Source: Frankia casuarinae (GTDB lineage Bacteria; Actinomycetota; Actinomycetes; Frankiales; Frankiaceae). Taken from it: a stretch of 64,000 nt of DNA. The translations under genes were made by a program, and so were the position numbers. Positions 45,287 to 53,577 of the stretch are shown piece after piece. The notes under the pieces were generated by a model. That model made no database searches, was not told where the DNA came from, and saw only the letters and a list, made by a program, of their open reading frames with translations. Where the stretch lies: positions 2,480,001 to 2,544,000 of the forward strand of contig NC_007777.1 of NCBI RefSeq assembly GCF_000013345.1, read 5' to 3'. The stretch's first letter is position 1. Each line of letters opens with the position of its first letter.

Positions 45287-46044
45287 GCGCCGTCCGCTTC
45301 GAGGGGGTGACCAAGCGGTTCGGCCAGACGCTCGCCCTCGACGAGGTGTCGTTCACCGTCGAGCCCGGCGAGGTGGTCGTCCTGCTGGGGCTGTCCGGTT
45401 CGGGCAAGTCGACGCTCCTGCGGCACGTCGACGGCCTGCATGGGGCAAGCGCGGGCCGGGTCATCGCGCTCGGCACGGACGTCGGCCAGGCGCGGGGCGC
45501 GCGGTTGCGGGAGCTGCGTCGCCGGATCAGCTTCGTGTTCCAGCAGTTTCACCTGGTCGACAGCCTCTCGGTGCTGGAGAACGTGTGCACCGGCGCGCTC
45601 GGCAGGCTGCGTGGCCTGCGGCTGGGTCTGGTCACCTATCCGCGGGCGGTGCGACTCGAGGCGCTGGAGCACTTGGAACGGGTCGGGCTCGCGTCACAGG
45701 CGTTCCAGCGCGCGGACACGCTGTCGGGCGGGCAGCAGCAGCGGGTCGCGGTCGCGCGGGCACTCATGCAACGCCCGGAGATCCTGCTCGCGGACGAGCC
45801 GGTTGCCTCCCTGGACCCGGAGTCCTCGGCGCAGGTGATGGGCCTGATCCGCGAAATCGCGAGCGAACGGAACCTGACCGTGCTGTGCAGCCTGCACCAG
45901 GTCGAGCTGGCGCTGTCGTGGGCCGACCGGATCGTCGGGTTGCGCTCGGGCCAGGTCGTGCTGGACAAGGCTGCGGGCGACCTTGACCACCAGCAGGCCG
46001 TTGCCATGATCTACCGAGCCGGCCCGCTGCGGGCCATCGCGTGA
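45283..46044 (+). CDS. phnC: phosphonate ABC transporter ATP-binding protein
   Basis: The protein has 253 residues and looks intact. It has Walker A LGLSGSGKST, Q loop FVFQQFHLVD, signature LSGGQQQR, Walker B LLADEPVASLD and an H loop in CSLHQVE. The PhnC-type extension LGLVTYPRAVRLEALEHLERV between Q loop and signature supports the phosphonate assignment. It starts at GTG 45283 overlapping the phnD stop, and ends overlapping the phnE start. It is the only gene of this transporter without visible damage. Confidence 0.88.
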   Translation: MSAVRFEGVTKRFGQTLALDEVSFTVEPGEVVVLLGLSGSGKSTLLRHVDGLHGASAGRVIALGTDVGQARGARLRELRRRISFVFQQFHLVDSLSVLENVCTGALGRLRGLRLGLVTYPRAVRLEALEHLERVGLASQAFQRADTLSGGQQQRVAVARALMQRPEILLADEPVASLDPESSAQVMGLIREIASERNLTVLCSLHQVELALSWADRIVGLRSGQVVLDKAAGDLDHQQAVAMIYRAGPLRAIA

Positions 46045-46720
46045 CGGGGCGAACCCTCGCCCGGCCCAGGACCGATTCGGTCCTGGGCATGGCCGCGCTG
46101 CTGGGGCTGCTCGGCCTGGCCGGGTGGGCCTTCGCCGCGCTGTCGATCAACGTCGCGACGCTGATCGACAGCGGGCGGAACGCGGCCGACTTCGCCGCCC
46201 GGATGCTCCCCCTGGACTTCCCCACCGCGGGGGAGCTGCTGCGCCTGACCGGCCAGACCATGTCGATCGTCATCTGCGCCACGCTGCTGTCGGTGGTGCT
46301 CAGCACGGGGCTTGCGGTCTTGGCTGCCGGGAACACGGCGCCGCACCGCGGTGCACGGTTCGGCGCGCGGACAGTGATCGTCGCGGCCCGCGCGGTGCCG
46401 GACGTGGTGCTGGCGACCGTGTTCTTTCGGCTGTTCGGGTTCGGCGCGCTGGCCGGGGTTCTCGCGATGGGACTGCATTCGGTCGGCATGGTCGGCAAGC
46501 TCTACGCCGACGCGGTCGAGCAGATCGACGAGGGCCCGCGTGAGGCCATGCGCGCGGGCGGCGCGGGCCGTGGGAGCTGGTGGCCGGCGTGCTGCCGCAG
46601 GTGCTGCCCGCGTTCGTGGCGACCGCGCTGCACCGGCTGGACATCAACCTGCGGGTCTCGGTCGTCCTCGGCTTCGTGGGTATCGACGGGCTCGGCCGCG
46701 CCATCGCGACCGGCTGCTGA
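46041..46720 (+). pseudogene. phnE: phosphonate ABC permease phnE, frameshifted and 3'-truncated
   Basis: From GTG 46041 the first about 175 residues are a PhnE permease: helices in MAALLGLLGLAGWAFAALS, the block ELLRLTGQTMSIVICATLLS, and ARAVPDVVLATVFFRLFGFG. Near 46570 one base is missing: the native continuation WELVAGVLPQVLPAFVATAL, HRLDINLRVSVVLGFVGIDG is in the next frame and ends at TGA 46720 after GRAIATGC. The last helix of the family is not present; the sequence runs straight into a second phnE fragment. Confidence 0.78.
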
Positions 46721-46910
46721 TCGTGTGTGTGCGGGGCATCCCCGATCTGGTGCTGGCGATCGTGTTCGTGGTGATCACCGGGCTCGGTGCGGTCGCCGGG
46801 GTGCTCGCGCTGGGCGTCGGTGCTGTCGGGCTGCTCGGCAAGCTCGTCGCGGACTCCGTGGAAGAGGTCGACCCGGGTGTCGAGGACGCGCTGCGCGCCA
46901 CGGGATCGAG
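46711..46910 (+). pseudogene. phnE: second phosphonate permease, middle fragment
   Basis: About 65 codons (VRGIPDLVLAIVFVVITGLG, VAGVLALGVGAVGLLGKLVA, DSVEEVDPGVEDALRATG) equal the central permease segment, including the ATPase-contacting EAA-like loop. There is no start and no C-terminus. It is a different copy from the gene just upstream, which already contains its own version of this segment. So a two-permease operon has lost DNA at both joints. Confidence 0.7.
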
Positions 46911-47858
46911 AACGAGCAGCTGCCCCGACCGGGCGCCGAGCTGCCGATCGAGTTCGCGCTGCTGTCCTTCGAGGGCAAGCTGCGGGCCGCGGGCGTGACG
47001 ACCGTGTTCCACGGCATCTCCTTCGAGGACACCCACCACGACATCCCGCGCAGCGTGGGCCAGGCGGAGAAGACGTGCGAGGCGATCGATGCTTATACCG
47101 GCGGGCTCGTCGACCACCGGATCCTGTACCGGCTCGACGTGCGCAGCCCGGAAGCGCTGTCCGCGCTGGCGCGGCGGTTGGACCAGGTTCCCGACGGCGC
47201 CCTGGTCTCCCACGAGGACCACACCCCGGGCCAGGGCCAGTACGCCGTCCGCGAGCACTACGAGCGCTATTTGATGGGCAGCCGCGGCATGTCCGACGCG
47301 GAGGCTCGCGAGCATGTCGACCAGCTCATCGCCGACCGGGACGGCAGGCTCGACATCCGCGAGGAGGCCCTGGTCTGGCTCGCCGCGCGCTCGGCGCGAA
47401 TCCGGCTGCTCGGGCACGATCCCAGCTCGGCCGCCGAGATCGCCGAGCTGCGGGACCGCGGCTGCGCGGTCGCCGAGTTCCCCACCACGATCGAAGCGGC
47501 GGAAGCCGCCCGCGCCCACGGACTTCCCGTCGTCATAGGCGCCCCGAACATCCTGCGGGGACGTTCCCACAACGGCAACGCCTCCGGCCGTGACCTGGTC
47601 GGCCGCGGCCTGGTGACCGCGCTGGTGTCGGACTACCTGCCCTCCGGTCTGCTCGCGGCCGCCATGCTGCTCGCCGAGCAGGGGCTCGCCACCCTGCCGG
47701 CCGCCATCGGCCTGGTGACCGCCGGGCCGGCCGAGGTCGCCGGACTTCCCGACCGCGGTCGGCTCGAGCCGGGGCTGCGCGCTGACTTTGTGCTGGTCGA
47801 GCCGCGCCGCCCGTGGCCGGTGGTGCGGTCCGTGTTGTCATCCTGGGGTGTCTGGTGA
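46899..47858 (+). pseudogene. phnM: PhnM-like phosphonate amidohydrolase, 5'-truncated
   Basis: PhnM (alpha-D-ribose 1-methylphosphonate 5-triphosphate diphosphatase) acts in C-P lyase-type phosphonate breakdown. The remaining about 319 codons begin at GIENEQLPRPGAELPIEFAL, directly after the permease fragment, and continue cleanly: ALVSHEDHTPGQGQYAVREH, VVIGAPNILRGRSHNGNASG, LVSDYLPSGLLAAAMLLA. The first about 60 residues, including the N-terminal metal-binding strand, are gone, as is any start codon. It ends at TGA 47858, overlapping the next gene's GTG. Confidence 0.8.
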
Positions 47859-48698
47859 CAATCGGGGGTGCGGCGGTGACCCGGTGGCCGGTTCCCGAGC
47901 CGGAGATTCCGGCCGGGACGGATCCCGCGCTGGCCGCAGCCGCCCGCGCGGCGGTGGGCGCCTTTCGCGATGCGCGCGAGCGGTATACGCGCGCGGAGCT
48001 CGCCGAGAAGGTCGGCATGGGCGCCGACGGCACCCTCACCACGCGTCTGGACCTGCTGGTCGACACCGCCGTGGCGGAGGTGGTGAACGCCCAGCGGGTC
48101 AACCTGATCAGCGAGGAGATCGGTGTCATCGACAACGGTTCGGCGGTCACGCTCGTGGTCGATCCGGTCGACGGCACCGCCAACGCGGTCGCGGAGGTGC
48201 CGTTGTCGGCCTTCTCCGGCGTGGTCGCCGTCGACGGCAGGGCGACCGAGGCCCTCACCGTACGTATGGTTGGACACCGGCCGCGGCTGGCATGCGAAAG
48301 TCGGCCTCCCGTCGCCCTACTGGACAACAGGCCGGCGCGCACTCGACGGCGCCGCGGTCAGCCTCCTGCGGCCGCAGGCCAAGAACGAGGCGGCGTGGCT
48401 GCGGGTAAGCCGCCGGGCCGCGCGGGTGCGCATCCTGTCCAGTAGCTGCCTGGAGGCCGCCCTCGTGGCGCAGGGCTCCACGGACGCCTTCGCGGACGCC
48501 GGCTCGGACACGCACCGCATCATGGACATCGCCGCCGCGTCCGTGCTGGTCCCGGCGGCGGGCGGCGCGGTGATCGACGCCTTCGGCCGCCCGGTCGAGA
48601 TCGTCCCCGACCTCAGCCGCCGATGGTCCGGCGTGATCGCGGCGACCCCGGAGCTGGCGCACCAGCTCGCGGACGAGATCAGCGGCTCTTCCTACTGA
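47855..48698 (+). pseudogene. inositol-monophosphatase-family phosphatase, frameshifted by a 4-bp duplication
   Basis: From GTG 47855 the sequence is a lithium-sensitive phosphatase-fold protein: TTRLDLLVDTAVAEVV, NLISEEIGVID, and the metal-binding motif VVDPVDGTANAVAEVP. At about 48259-48266 CGTA is present twice (ACCGTACGTATGG), which shifts the frame. The native continuation YVWLDTGRGWHAKVGLPSPY, then AGSDTHRIMDIAAASVLVPA to TGA 48698 lies in the next frame. Deleting one CGTA restores about 280 residues. It follows phnM with a GTGA overlap, so it belonged to the phosphonate operon. Confidence 0.78.
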
Positions 48699-48809
48699 TC
48701 CGTTCGCGTTACCCGGCCTTTTCCCGGGGAACGGCGCGTCGCCGCCGCTGGTTGCCTGCGCCGGCATGATGGTGAGCCGGACAGCAGGTGACGCACGACA
48801 ACAGCCCGC

Positions 48810-48890
48810 CGGCGCATGCGCATACGACCGGACCGTGTTCGGCGACGAGCCGATCAGCCGGTGATGCTCAAGAAACTCCTTGACCGGCCC
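48810..48890 (-). pseudogene. integrase N-terminal relic
   Basis: About 25 residues (EFLEHHRLIGSSPNTVRSYA) fit the core-binding domain of tyrosine recombinases, compare FVAQGRSANSVRSYALALL in the integrase at 34200. Nothing else of the gene is seen. Confidence 0.35.
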
Positions 48891-49589
48891 GATCGGCAGA
48901 CGGTCCTCCGTCCACTGCGACGCTCCTCGTCGTCGTCGGCGACCAGCTCGCCGCCGGGGGTGCGGCCGCTCCTTGCGGATGATGACCCGTATCCCCGGCG
49001 GCCAGCGTCCACACCCGTTTCTGGACCACCAGCCGCCGGGAGATCGCCGGCAGGGTCTTCTCCACGCCGTCGACCGGATCGAGCCGATCGCGGCCATGTA
49101 CGCCGCGGGGGCAGAAGCCGCTGTCGCCGGTCATCACCCGGACCAGATGGCCTGGAACGGGACAGCGCGGCCACCGGCTCGGCCCCGTCGATCCGGTCAT
49201 GGTCGCTCCCAACGCCGTCACCATCCTCGCAGCCTGCCGGTTCAACAGGTCCGTGCCGCAATGGTCTTCGTTGATCTCCTGGTCGCCGATCAACACGTTG
49301 CTCTCATAGGACCTGTTGACCAAGTTCCTCTCGTTCCCAGCGCACCCGCCGGAACCCGTCAAGCGGCCCAGATCGATGATCGTAAACTTGATCGAATTTT
49401 GATTACTGCAAGCGTTTTCTAGGTCGCACCCACTTTGGATCATGGGGAAGCGTGATCCGATGCGCACGATCGGGTGAGGCGGAGTCGCGGCCATGTGCCT
49501 GTAGCCTGCAGATTCAGGGAAGCCTCGCGTGTGTGGCGACCATTACCTCCAGGGATGCGGACGGCGAAGTAGACTTAAGGCCGATTAAG

Positions 49590-49613
49590 ATCGGTATGCG
49601 CTTGCATACCGAT
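49590..49613. promoter_or_regulatory. perfect 10-bp inverted repeat, 4-nt centre
   Basis: ATCGGTATGC-GCTT-GCATACCGAT lies 33 bp upstream of the phnW/pepM relic's ATG, in an AT-richer stretch. There is no T run, so an operator is more likely than a terminator. Confidence 0.45.
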
Positions 49614-49645
49614 GGCGGCATCCGCGCAGGAGGCAGGAGGCAGCG

Positions 49646-49880
49646 GTGGCAGACGGCCAGCACCAGCCCGGCGGGGAGCGGACGTCGACTGACGTCAACC
49701 CTAAGGTTGTGGTCGCGGCGTTGCGAAGGGATCCGGCGATCCGGTTGCAGGTCCTTGTTCATCACGAGACGACCACCAGGTTGCTGGCACCACTGCGCGA
49801 GCTGTGCCGGGTGGCCGTCGACGACGGTGAGACCACTGTCGTCAACGCGATCAGCAGCGTGGGAGCGCACCGGCTCGACC
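49646..49880 (+). pseudogene. phnW: 2-aminoethylphosphonate transaminase (PhnW-like), internal fragment
   Basis: After GCAGGAGGCAGGAGGCAGCGGTGG-type purine-rich DNA (split site), ATG 49646 opens about 78 family-like residues: PKVVVAALRRDPAIRLQVLV, HHETTTRLLAPLRELCRVAV, TTVVNAISSVGAHRLDL. This equals the middle of class-V aminotransferases of the PhnW type (VHxETTTGxLNPL, VDAxSSxGxxPxD). The Asp that contacts the PLP ring nitrogen is Asn here (VNAISS). The active-site Lys region and both ends are absent. The frame then runs into PEP-mutase sequence in another phase. Confidence 0.6.
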
Positions 49881-50200
49881 TCTCATCGCGGGCTGTGACA
49901 TCGGGTTCGGTGATATCAACAATCTGATCCACCTCGTCCGCGAGTACGAGCACGCAGGTGTTTACGCTGTGTGAATTGAGGACAAGGCATTCCCTAAGAG
50001 GAACAGTTTCCCGCCCGGTCAGGAGCTCGCCGACGCAAACGAGTTCGTCACTAAAATTATGATGGTGAAGGATGTTCTCCAGGGCAAGGGCTTCATGTTG
50101 ATCGCCCGGGTGGACTCCCCGATCGCGGGAACCGGCGAGGAGGACGCGATCTGGCGGGCCACTCTGTACCGGTGGTCCGGTGCTGAATCTTGCGCGTCGT
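49881..50200 (+). pseudogene. pepM: phosphoenolpyruvate mutase-like gene (pepM) fragment with internal TGA
   Basis: The frame reads PLIAGCDIGFGDINNLIHLV, REYEHAGVYAV, then TGA (49972-49974) where a Cys codon is expected, then IEDKAFPKRNSFPPGQELAD, ANEFVTKIMMVKDVLQGKGF, MLIARVDSPIAGTGEEDAIW. EDKx5NS is the diagnostic loop of PEP mutase, the enzyme that makes the C-P bond in phosphonate biosynthesis; DxGFGD/N and ARxDSxIAG are isocitrate-lyase superfamily motifs. Both ends are missing. A possible C-terminal tail in another frame (ILESGSAAIESRLASVAQVL) ends at TAG 50370. Confidence 0.65.
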
Positions 50201-50373
50201 TTTCGCGGCGGTGGATGCCGCTCTCCCCAGCATTCTCGAGTCCGGTTCCGCCGCCATCGAGTCGCGGCTCGCCTCAGTCGCCCAGGTGCTCGAGATGATT
50301 GGAAACGGCAAAGTGACCGCCGCTGACATCGCCTTCGCCGAGGAGGTGAAGCGCCGGCGCGCAGGGTAGGTCC

Positions 50374-50481
50374 ATGAGCAATGCCGCCGGTGGCCTGACA
50401 GGCGGTTTTACTCGCCGTAACCAGCGCCGCCCGAGTGCGGGCACTCAGGCTGGTCAACCCCATGACGACAGTGTGTGTTGA
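50374..50481 (+). CDS. tiny ORF 1 (35 aa), paired with 51516-51668
   Basis: ATG 50374 follows GGGTAGGTCC and encodes MSNAAGGLTGGFTRRNQRRP then SAGTQAGQPHDDSVC. The first 21 codons match tiny ORF 2 at 11 or 12 positions, and several differences at shared residues are silent. It ends 17 bp before the methyltransferase ATG. It may be a peptide gene or just the copied 5' end of a lost gene. Confidence 0.35.
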   Translation: MSNAAGGLTGGFTRRNQRRPSAGTQAGQPHDDSVC

Positions 50482-50498
50482 CGATCGAAGGAAGGGCC

Positions 50499-51476
50499 AT
50501 GGAGAACGTGTCTGACAATGCCAACGATCGTGCGGACGCCGAACTGCGACGCCGCTTGGAGGAGGACGTACACGCGGCGGCCATGCACGACGGGCTCGAC
50601 GTCCCGCCCTCCACCTGGCACGGTTTGGAGGTGGCAAGGCGGGCCCGGGGCCCGATGACGAGCTGGGAGTACAACCGCGCGCGGCTGGCCGACACACTCG
50701 ACGCGGTGGCAAGTCACATTCCCAGCCTTGATCGGGCCATACTGGACTGGGCCGTGGCCGCCAAACTCCCTGGCCAGTCGTTCTTCGACGCCTGGGAGCG
50801 GGACGGCTACCAACTGCCCGGGTTGCGGCAACACTCCAAGCTGCTAGAAGCGTGCATCACGGCCGCAAACCCTCAGCCAGCGGACGTCGTCCTAGATCTC
50901 GGTTGCGGCGACGGCGCGCTCGTGGCCAGGCTCCCGCTCGTCGCGCGTCTGGACCTGCTCGACAGCAGCGTGCGGATGCTCGAGCGCGTCCCACTGAGCC
51001 GGCCGGGCAGGAAGGAGACCCGACTGGTCCACGCCGATTACCTCGACTACAGACCGGACACACGGTACGATGCGATCATCGCGGTCATGTCGTTGCATCA
51101 CGTCGACCACGACCAGATTTCTCGGGCCCTGGAAAAATGCTACCGGGAGCTTTTCCCTGGTGGCCGCCTGGTCCTTGGCGAGACATTTCTCGACACCTCG
51201 GCACTATCGAGCCAGAACGACATCGACGATGTCTGCGACGTCTACTATCGGAAGATAGTCAATGCTGCGGAGCAGAACTGTTACCGCCATGCGCTCAAGG
51301 ACGCACAGATACTCGACCGGATCCTTCGGCGCTCCGGGGAGTACATGCGGACTCGGGAGCAGTGGAGAAGGTTGCTGACACGGGCGGGATTCTCGGTGAA
51401 AGCCAGCCGGACGACTTCACCCGAGATCCGCTACGGCTACCTGCTGGCCGTTCGTCCTCCCGAGGACGACCAGTAA
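50499..51476 (+). CDS. class I SAM-dependent methyltransferase
   Basis: The protein has 325 residues from ATG 50499, behind AAGGAAGG. The N-terminal about 110 residues are helical and substrate-specific (WEYNRARLADTLDAVASHIP). The Rossmann core follows with motif I VVLDLGCGDGALVARL, motif II-like LDLLDSSVRMLERV, and MSLHHVDHDQISRALEKCYR, LFPGGRLVLGETF. The C-terminus has RTREQWRRLLTRAGF. The substrate is unknown. It sits between two tiny related ORFs, just after the phnW/pepM relic, so a phosphonate-tailoring or peptide-modifying role is possible but unproven. Confidence 0.85.
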   Translation: MENVSDNANDRADAELRRRLEEDVHAAAMHDGLDVPPSTWHGLEVARRARGPMTSWEYNRARLADTLDAVASHIPSLDRAILDWAVAAKLPGQSFFDAWERDGYQLPGLRQHSKLLEACITAANPQPADVVLDLGCGDGALVARLPLVARLDLLDSSVRMLERVPLSRPGRKETRLVHADYLDYRPDTRYDAIIAVMSLHHVDHDQISRALEKCYRELFPGGRLVLGETFLDTSALSSQNDIDDVCDVYYRKIVNAAEQNCYRHALKDAQILDRILRRSGEYMRTREQWRRLLTRAGFSVKASRTTSPEIRYGYLLAVRPPEDDQ

Positions 51477-51515
51477 GTCGGCCGGTCGTGAAGCATCTGC
51501 GCCCGGGGTAGGTCC

Positions 51516-51668
51516 ATGAGCAACACCGCCGGCGGTCTGACACCGGGTATTCACCCGCTGAACCAGCGCCACCCGAGTTCCTGGCACTCTAGCTTGGACG
51601 GCGCGGAATCAATGGGCCGGAATGATATGAGGAATCGTTATGGAAGAGAGTGCCGTGAACAAATCTGA
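51516..51668 (+). CDS. tiny ORF 2 (50 aa), paired with 50374-50481
   Basis: ATG 51516 lies behind GGGGTAGGTCC, the same leader as tiny ORF 1, and encodes MSNTAGGLTPGIHPLNQRHP, then SSWHSSLDGAESMGRNDM and a basic end. The DNA match with the other copy covers about 76 bp (51503-51578 against 50361-50436). Beyond that the two diverge. Confidence 0.35.
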   Translation: MSNTAGGLTPGIHPLNQRHPSSWHSSLDGAESMGRNDMRNRYGRECREQI

Positions 51669-51954
51669 GGATGAATCTGATGCGGAAGCCCTGGCACGGG
51701 CCTACGAGAAATCGCGATCCGCTGTTCCGCTTCATCCGCGGCGGGAAGCCCTGGTCGGCGGCCATGCGGTCCGCATTGGGCGTGTGTTCAGCGACACACG
51801 TCCGGTTTCCGTAAGCGCTTGCAGTAGAGTTGCCATGCGAGCTCGGTCGCTGGGATCTAGTTCGCCTGAGGGGTTGGCCGGGGTTCCGGCGGCCCCAGGG
51901 CTCTTGCAAGGATGCGATTCGGTCGGTTTAGCCAGCTCTGTCGGTTTCGGGTGA
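51640..51954 (+). CDS. hypothetical ORF, doubtful
   Basis: ATG 51640 is preceded by GAGGAATCG. The first about 45 residues are acidic and helical (NKSEDESDAEALARAYEKSR) and could be a real N-terminus; the remainder is low-information Ser/Gly/Val sequence. I recognise no family. It overlaps tiny ORF 2 by 29 bp. Confidence 0.25.
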   Translation: MEESAVNKSEDESDAEALARAYEKSRSAVPLHPRREALVGGHAVRIGRVFSDTRPVSVSACSRVAMRARSLGSSSPEGLAGVPAAPGLLQGCDSVGLASSVGFG

Positions 51955-52544
51955 TCGGTCCTGGTAGAGCGGTATGGGGGACCGCGGGCACGGCTGGACC
52001 ACGTGTCGCGGACACGAAAGCAGGCACGCCGCTTGTAGATCACGGAGATGTCTTATGTCCTCGTGGTCTGGAGTGCGGCGTGCCTGTGGGCGCATTGTCG
52101 CGCGCCGCGGCCGGCGCGGCCGAGCTGATCGAACGCGACGGCCGCACCTGGCATGAGGAGGACTCCGAGTGAGACACCCTCTGTCAACCCTCAGGCGGCC
52201 CGGTTCGAGCGCGTGGGCGCGGCAGACAGACCGGCTACACCCACAACACGATCGCGCGGGGTCGCTGGCCGCCCATCCCTGACTCGCCATCAGTCCCCGG
52301 CGTAGCCACCGGGACCCGCCGCCGGGACCCGCCACCCGGTCAGCCCGCCTGGCGACCGGGATCACCGTGCCCGGAGCCTACGTCAAGTTCCACCGCCTTC
52401 TGCAAGGGCTTACACTCAAGCTGGCGGTAGGCGTTTACGGAACCCTCGGTGGCCACCGCCACACCTGCTCGACTCGGGAGGTCCCTCTTTGTCCGCCACG
52501 CCCCAGCGCTCCCCAAGCCCTCGGTCCGCTCCCCGAGGAGACGC
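51955..52544. other. 590-bp region without a supported gene
   Basis: I see no gene here. The last 60 bp hold the GAGGAG site for the SDR. A frame upstream of the SDR start (52449-52544) is open but has no site and no family sequence. Confidence 0.5.
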
Positions 52545-53372
52545 ATGACCTCCGCAGGTGCGCTCGACGGCAAGGTGGCCGTCGTCACCAGTTCCAGCAA
52601 GGGGATTGGCCGTGCGTTGGCGACCGGCCTCGGTCAGGCCGGCGCAAACGTGGTCGTCAACTACAAGAACGACCGCGCGGGCGCCGAGCAGACGTGCCGG
52701 CGTATACAGGAGGCAGGCGGCATCGCCGTGGCGGTCGGCGCTGACGTAGGCGTCCCCGAGGACGCGCAGCGGTTGATCGACACGGCCCATTGCGAGCTTG
52801 GCAGCATCGATGTGCTCGTCAACAACGTCGCGCATGTCCGTCTTGGCCCGGCACAAGCGACGACTCTCGAGGACTGGGGCGACGCCATCAGCACCAACCT
52901 TCGGGGCGCCTTCCTGACGACCATAACCGCGGTGGCCGCAATGGGGGAGCGGGGTGGATCTATCATCAACATCTCAACCTGTGCCGACACCCTGATGCTC
53001 CGATACCACGCCGTCTACACCGCATCAAAGGGCAGCCTGGAGGCGATGACACGCCACCTCGCCCTGAGGCTCGCGCCGCGTGTGCGCGTCAACGCCATCG
53101 CGCCCACGGCCACGCGTATGGAGCGCAACTGGCAGGACAACCCCGACTTCGATCGAAGCTGGAGCGCCGTCATTCCGCTGGGCCGCATGGCGACGCCCGA
53201 GGACTACATCGGCCCGCTGGTGTTCCTGGCGTCGGACGCCTCGTCGTTCGTCACCGGGGAGATCCTCCACGTCGACGGGGGCTGGACACTCCAGGGCCCT
53301 GCCCCGGACATGCGGCACTACGACTTCGAGACGGACCGGCATCGCGGGCGAGGAGGCCCTGACAGATCTTGA
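52545..53372 (+). CDS. SDR-family oxidoreductase
   Basis: The protein has 275 residues from ATG 52545, just behind GAGGAG. Rossmann motif VTSSSKGIGRALA, NNVA in place of NNAG, active-site Ser in NISTCAD and YTASK for the Tyr/Lys pair; C-terminus FVTGEILHVDGGW. NAD(P)-dependent reduction or oxidation of an unknown substrate. Unusual points are TSSSKGIG (Ser for the first Gly) and NNVA. The tail after GGW is about 30 residues longer than normal and His/Asp/Arg-rich. It is convergent with the LacI-type regulator. Confidence 0.85.
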   Translation: MTSAGALDGKVAVVTSSSKGIGRALATGLGQAGANVVVNYKNDRAGAEQTCRRIQEAGGIAVAVGADVGVPEDAQRLIDTAHCELGSIDVLVNNVAHVRLGPAQATTLEDWGDAISTNLRGAFLTTITAVAAMGERGGSIINISTCADTLMLRYHAVYTASKGSLEAMTRHLALRLAPRVRVNAIAPTATRMERNWQDNPDFDRSWSAVIPLGRMATPEDYIGPLVFLASDASSFVTGEILHVDGGWTLQGPAPDMRHYDFETDRHRGRGGPDRS

Positions 53373-53577
53373 ACTGCTGCTTGCGGCGTTCCGCGAGTCC
53401 ATCGTCTCGCGCGGGCTGCGGATCGCCGCGCTGGGGCTGCTACGGGCCCCACTCTCCTACATAGCCATCGACAAGGAGCCATCCGCGACGGCACCGCATA
53501 ACGACGAGCGCGCCATAAGAAGGTGTTTGAGATCGTCGGTTGGACGATGGGACCGCGGGCGGCATAAGCCGGCGGAG

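Larger units (their letters stand above)
48699..49645. other. 947-bp degenerate region
   Basis: No intact gene. On the minus strand around 48810-48890 one frame reads VKEFLEHHRLIGSSPNTVRS, a likely relic of an integrase core-binding domain. Further right (49250-49480) the base composition drops and no family is recognisable. A perfect palindrome lies at 49590-49613. Confidence 0.45.

Noticed and set aside
46041-47858. One 605-codon frame that could be read as a PhnE-PhnM fusion protein
   Set aside because: The middle (about 46570-46898) is out-of-frame permease DNA rich in Arg and Cys; both ends match separate families, and native permease sequence continues in other frames.
53373-53577. A small gene after the SDR (a frame reading LELLLAAFRESIVSRGLRIA)
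   Set aside because: The stretch looks helical, but there is no start, no ribosome site and no family; it was left unannotated.
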